Assembly: GCA_044375975.1 (NCBI GenBank)
Contig: JBILLQ010000007.1
Span: forward strand, 1-64,000
DNA: 64,000 nucleotides
Direction: 5' to 3'
From: UBA5018 sp044375975
GTDB taxonomy: Bacteria; Cyanobacteriota; Cyanobacteriia; PCC-6307; Cyanobiaceae
This document shows, one piece after another, positions 61,883 to 64,000 of this stretch. The notes under the pieces were generated by a model. It searched no databases. It saw nothing but the letters and a program-made list of their open reading frames with translations, and had not been told where the DNA came from. Numbering within the stretch: position 1 is the first letter of the stretch; the number at the start of each line of letters is the position of its first letter. A program made the translations under genes and the position numbers.

Positions 61883-62306
61883 CGAATTCAAAGAAGCAAC
61901 CACCGGCATTATCCCCGTTTTCGTCTACGGCACGCTCAAACGGGGCCATGCCAATCACCGCTGGCTGGCAACGGCCCGCTGGGATGGCCCGGCCGCCATG
62001 GAGGGCCTGCGACTTCACGATTTAGGCCCATTCCCGATGGCGGTGCAGGTGAGGCCTCAGGAGGCGGCCGGCTGCCTGCTGCAGGGCGAACTGGTGTGGG
62101 TGGACCAGGCCTGTCTGGCCCAGCTCGATCAGCTGGAGGCGGTGCCGCGGCTCTACGGCCGGCTGTGGTGGCCGCTGGTGGGCGGTGGCATGGCCTGGGT
62201 GTATGTGGGACGCAGCGCCCAGGTGCGCCACTCACCGGTGCTCGCCGCTGGACTTTGGCTTGGGCCCAGGGATGGCCGGCGTTGCCCCCCTGGACCCCCT
62301 GCCTAG
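61875..62306 (+). CDS. Gamma-glutamylcyclotransferase-like (AIG2/GGCT fold) protein
   Basis: 143 residues from ATG 61875. Fold marks: PVFVYGTLKRGHANHRWL at the N-terminus (YGSL-type motif), then LQGELVWVDQACLAQLDQLEAVPRLYGR with the catalytic Glu region, and AWVYVG. Family members cyclise gamma-glutamyl amines or glutathione derivatives; the exact substrate is open. The C-terminus runs into a 15-bp repeat. Confidence 0.87.
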   Translation: MVIEFKEATTGIIPVFVYGTLKRGHANHRWLATARWDGPAAMEGLRLHDLGPFPMAVQVRPQEAAGCLLQGELVWVDQACLAQLDQLEAVPRLYGRLWWPLVGGGMAWVYVGRSAQVRHSPVLAAGLWLGPRDGRRCPPGPPA

Positions 62307-62370
62307 GGATCCCCTGCCTAGGGAGCCCCTGCCTAGGGAGCCCCTGGCTAGGGAGCGCTTGTCTAGGGAG
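62296..62370 (+). repeat. 15-bp tandem repeat between convergent genes
   Basis: Five units of CCCCTGCCTAGGGAG, each with the CCTAGG palindrome, the first four nearly perfect. The array overlaps the last codons of the GGCT gene and the last codons of the convergent AAA/polyferredoxin gene. Confidence 0.9.
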
Positions 62371-64000
62371 ATATGGCCACCAGCCAGCGACCGGCTGCGG
62401 CCAGCAGCAGACAGCTGCCGCTAGCCAGGGTCAACCTCCAGCCTGTCTGGGGCCCCAGCCGGCGCATCAGCACCAGGCTGCCCAGCAAACCCACCAGCAG
62501 CGCCAGGCTCTGGCAGAAGGCCACCACATGGGGATCGGCGCTCCAGCCTGGCCAAGCCAGGCCGATACTCACCGGCATTACCAGGCCCGCCTCGCTTAGG
62601 CCGAGCGGCAGGTGTCTTGCCAGCAGCAGGCCCCACAGCAGCGGCAGCAGGGCATAGAGCAGTAGTCGGCGCTGGCGGGCCGGGGCGATCGGTCGCAGCA
62701 GTAGGAAGCCCGCTGCGGGCAGGGCCAGGGTTGCCGCGGCGATCGCCAGTCGCGGCAGCAGGGGCCCTGCATGGAGGGAGCTTGGCGCCCAGGCCAGCCA
62801 GCCCCAAAGTCTTTGCCAGTGGTGCAGGCACACCCCGCCGGCCAGCACCAGGATCAGCCCCGCCTCAGCGGTTGGAGGTTGCATTTCCCGCTGTAGATCG
62901 GCCGCTGGTGGCCGCACTCTCAATTGCACTGAGCGGTGGGGACAGGCCTGGGCGCAGGTGAGGCAGAGCACGCAGTTGCGGTTGTCGGCCAGGTGGGCCG
63001 GATGGGTGGCGAGCGGACAGCCAGGTGTGGCCAGCCCTTCCCCCACCGCAGGCCCGCCTTTGAAACAGCCATAGCTGCTGCAGCTGCCGCTGCAGGTGCC
63101 CACCTGGGCGCGCAGTTCAGTGATCGCCAACTTGGCGAACAGGCCGTTCATTCCCCCCACCGGACATAAGTAGCGGCACCAGAAGCGCTTCTCAAACAGC
63201 AGCGAGCCCAGCACCGCCCCGGCCGTGATCAGCAGTAGCAGAGTGCTGCTGCGCCAGGCGCTGTTCTCCAGGTTCGCCAATTCCTCCCAGAGCAGGATGC
63301 AGGCGAAACCGGCCGCCAGCAGGGGTGCCCCCCAGCTATCGCTGTCCCCCCGCGGCCAGGGGCGGGGCTGCCAGCCCAGGCGGCCCGCCAGCCATTGCAC
63401 AATTTCGCCCCACACCATGAAGGGGCAAAAGGAGCACCACAGCCGGCCCACCAGCGGATAGGTGATCAAAATCAGCGGCCACCACCAGGCCCAAAACAGG
63501 TTCAAGGCACCGTTGTGGGCCCTGTCCTGGGGGCCCAGCCACAGCCACAGGTTCACCAGCACAAATATCCAGCTGACCAGCCCGAATAGCAGCGTGTTCC
63601 AGAGCCTGGGGGAGCGCATCCAGTTGCGCAGCGCCGGTTTCCAGCGCCAGAGATCAAACCGGGGTCGGTGGTTGCGATCGTCGGTCCAAAACACATCTTC
63701 CGGCAGCTCTGCTGGCTGTTGCGGCTCGGCAGCCTGTTGTGGCTCAGCAGCCTGTTGCAGCCCCTGGCGGCGGGCCTGTTGCATCGCCCGATAGATGAGC
63801 ACCTCCAACTCGCGTAAGTTGTTGGGGAAGTCGTAGCTCTGTAGCCGCTTAATTACCGTTTCCGGTACCTGCGGTGCTGGCCGCCAGCCCAGCTTGAGAC
63901 TGCGCTGGCGGACGCCGTAGCGCAGCCATTCGCCCAGATCCTGGCGCCGCACCCGCAGCGGTGGCACCCGGATCAAGCTGCAGTGGCGATCCAGCAGCGG
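62363..64000 (-). CDS. NtrC-type AAA+ / membrane polyferredoxin fusion protein (5' end missing)
   Basis: 546 codons are visible; the frame stays open to the window edge (LLDRHCSLIRVPPLRVRRQDL), so the start lies beyond. The visible N-terminal part is the end of a sigma-54-activator AAA+ domain (IRVPPLRVRR and the DFPNNLRELEVLIYRAM segment). After an AAEPQQ-repeat linker come about five helices with WCSFCPF and WCRYLCPVGG, then GTCSGSCSSYGCFKGG, GCPLATHPAHLADNRNC, and a classic CVLCLTCAQACP 4Fe-4S cluster, followed by more helices. The membrane part resembles NosR/NapH/CcoG-type polyferredoxins. A redox-responsive protein seems likely; cyanobacteria have no sigma-54, so the AAA+ part must do something else. 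Confidence 0.85.
   Translation of the reverse strand, partial: PLLDRHCSLIRVPPLRVRRQDLGEWLRYGVRQRSLKLGWRPAPQVPETVIKRLQSYDFPNNLRELEVLIYRAMQQARRQGLQQAAEPQQAAEPQQPAELPEDVFWTDDRNHRPRFDLWRWKPALRNWMRSPRLWNTLLFGLVSWIFVLVNLWLWLGPQDRAHNGALNLFWAWWWPLILITYPLVGRLWCSFCPFMVWGEIVQWLAGRLGWQPRPWPRGDSDSWGAPLLAAGFACILLWEELANLENSAWRSSTLLLLITAGAVLGSLLFEKRFWCRYLCPVGGMNGLFAKLAITELRAQVGTCSGSCSSYGCFKGGPAVGEGLATPGCPLATHPAHLADNRNCVLCLTCAQACPHRSVQLRVRPPAADLQREMQPPTAEAGLILVLAGGVCLHHWQRLWGWLAWAPSSLHAGPLLPRLAIAAATLALPAAGFLLLRPIAPARQRRLLLYALLPLLWGLLLARHLPLGLSEAGLVMPVSIGLAWPGWSADPHVVAFCQSLALLVGLLGSLVLMRRLGPQTGWRLTLASGSCLLLAAAGRWLVAISP

Overview
The window is about 64 kb of GC-rich DNA from a unicellular alpha-cyanobacterium of the Synechococcus/Cyanobium type. 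The clearest marker is a circularly permuted two-piece tmRNA (about 12.4-12.7 kb) whose tag reads ANNIVRFSRQAAPVAA, the form typical of this clade. NdhD, MenB/MenD, a DevBCA-type exporter and DUF760, DUF2605 and DUF4336 proteins also fit a cyanobacterium. No tRNA, rRNA or CRISPR array was found.

Layout. 0-6 kb: the 3' part of a very large surface or secreted protein (Ig-like modules, two blocks of FG-GAP/VCBS repeats, a C-terminal Hint domain). 6-9 kb: a GDT1-type metal/proton exchanger and a SulP anion transporter. 9-12.4 kb: an AT-rich, repeat-filled spacer with a 111-bp inverted-repeat element, then a CYP110-like P450 and a THUMP RNA methyltransferase. 12.4-16 kb: tmRNA and a devBCA-like operon. 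16-24 kb: small proteins, a bicupin, murF, glgA and an L,D-transpeptidase. 24.6-30 kb: menB, menD, lepB, DUF760 and DUF4336 genes. 30-39 kb: mgtA, then a three-gene cassette encoding a degenerate YpfJ-like protein, a membrane-anchored protein and an exported TPR-CHAT protease, then a second, decayed copy of the mgtA 3' end. 39.6-46.9 kb: YccF, a broken M48 peptidase, a DUF697 protein, trpS, a GH104-like muramidase, TM2 and DUF2605 genes. 46.9-55 kb: thrS, glk, thrB, ndhD and prlC. 55-62 kb: rlmH, two DUF1400 hydrolases of which one is interrupted, a lipase and small secreted proteins. 61.9-64 kb: a GGCT-like gene and the 3' part of an unusual fusion of an NtrC-type AAA+ domain to a membrane polyferredoxin.

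Four points deserve attention. (1) The TPR-CHAT cassette lies between direct copies of the mgtA 3' end (about 80% identical, no gaps), which marks it as an inserted island. (2) A 111-bp element with GGGCACCTCGAAAAAT ends occurs twice. One copy sits in a DUF1400 hydrolase gene with a 4-bp target duplication, and removing it restores the frame exactly. (3) The AAA+/polyferredoxin protein is surprising because cyanobacteria lack sigma-54. (4) Short degenerate tandem repeats of 5-18 bp fill spacers and have spread in frame into several proteins (PrlC, MenD, the muramidase, the transpeptidase, the DUF697 protein), suggesting an active repeat-generating process in this genome.
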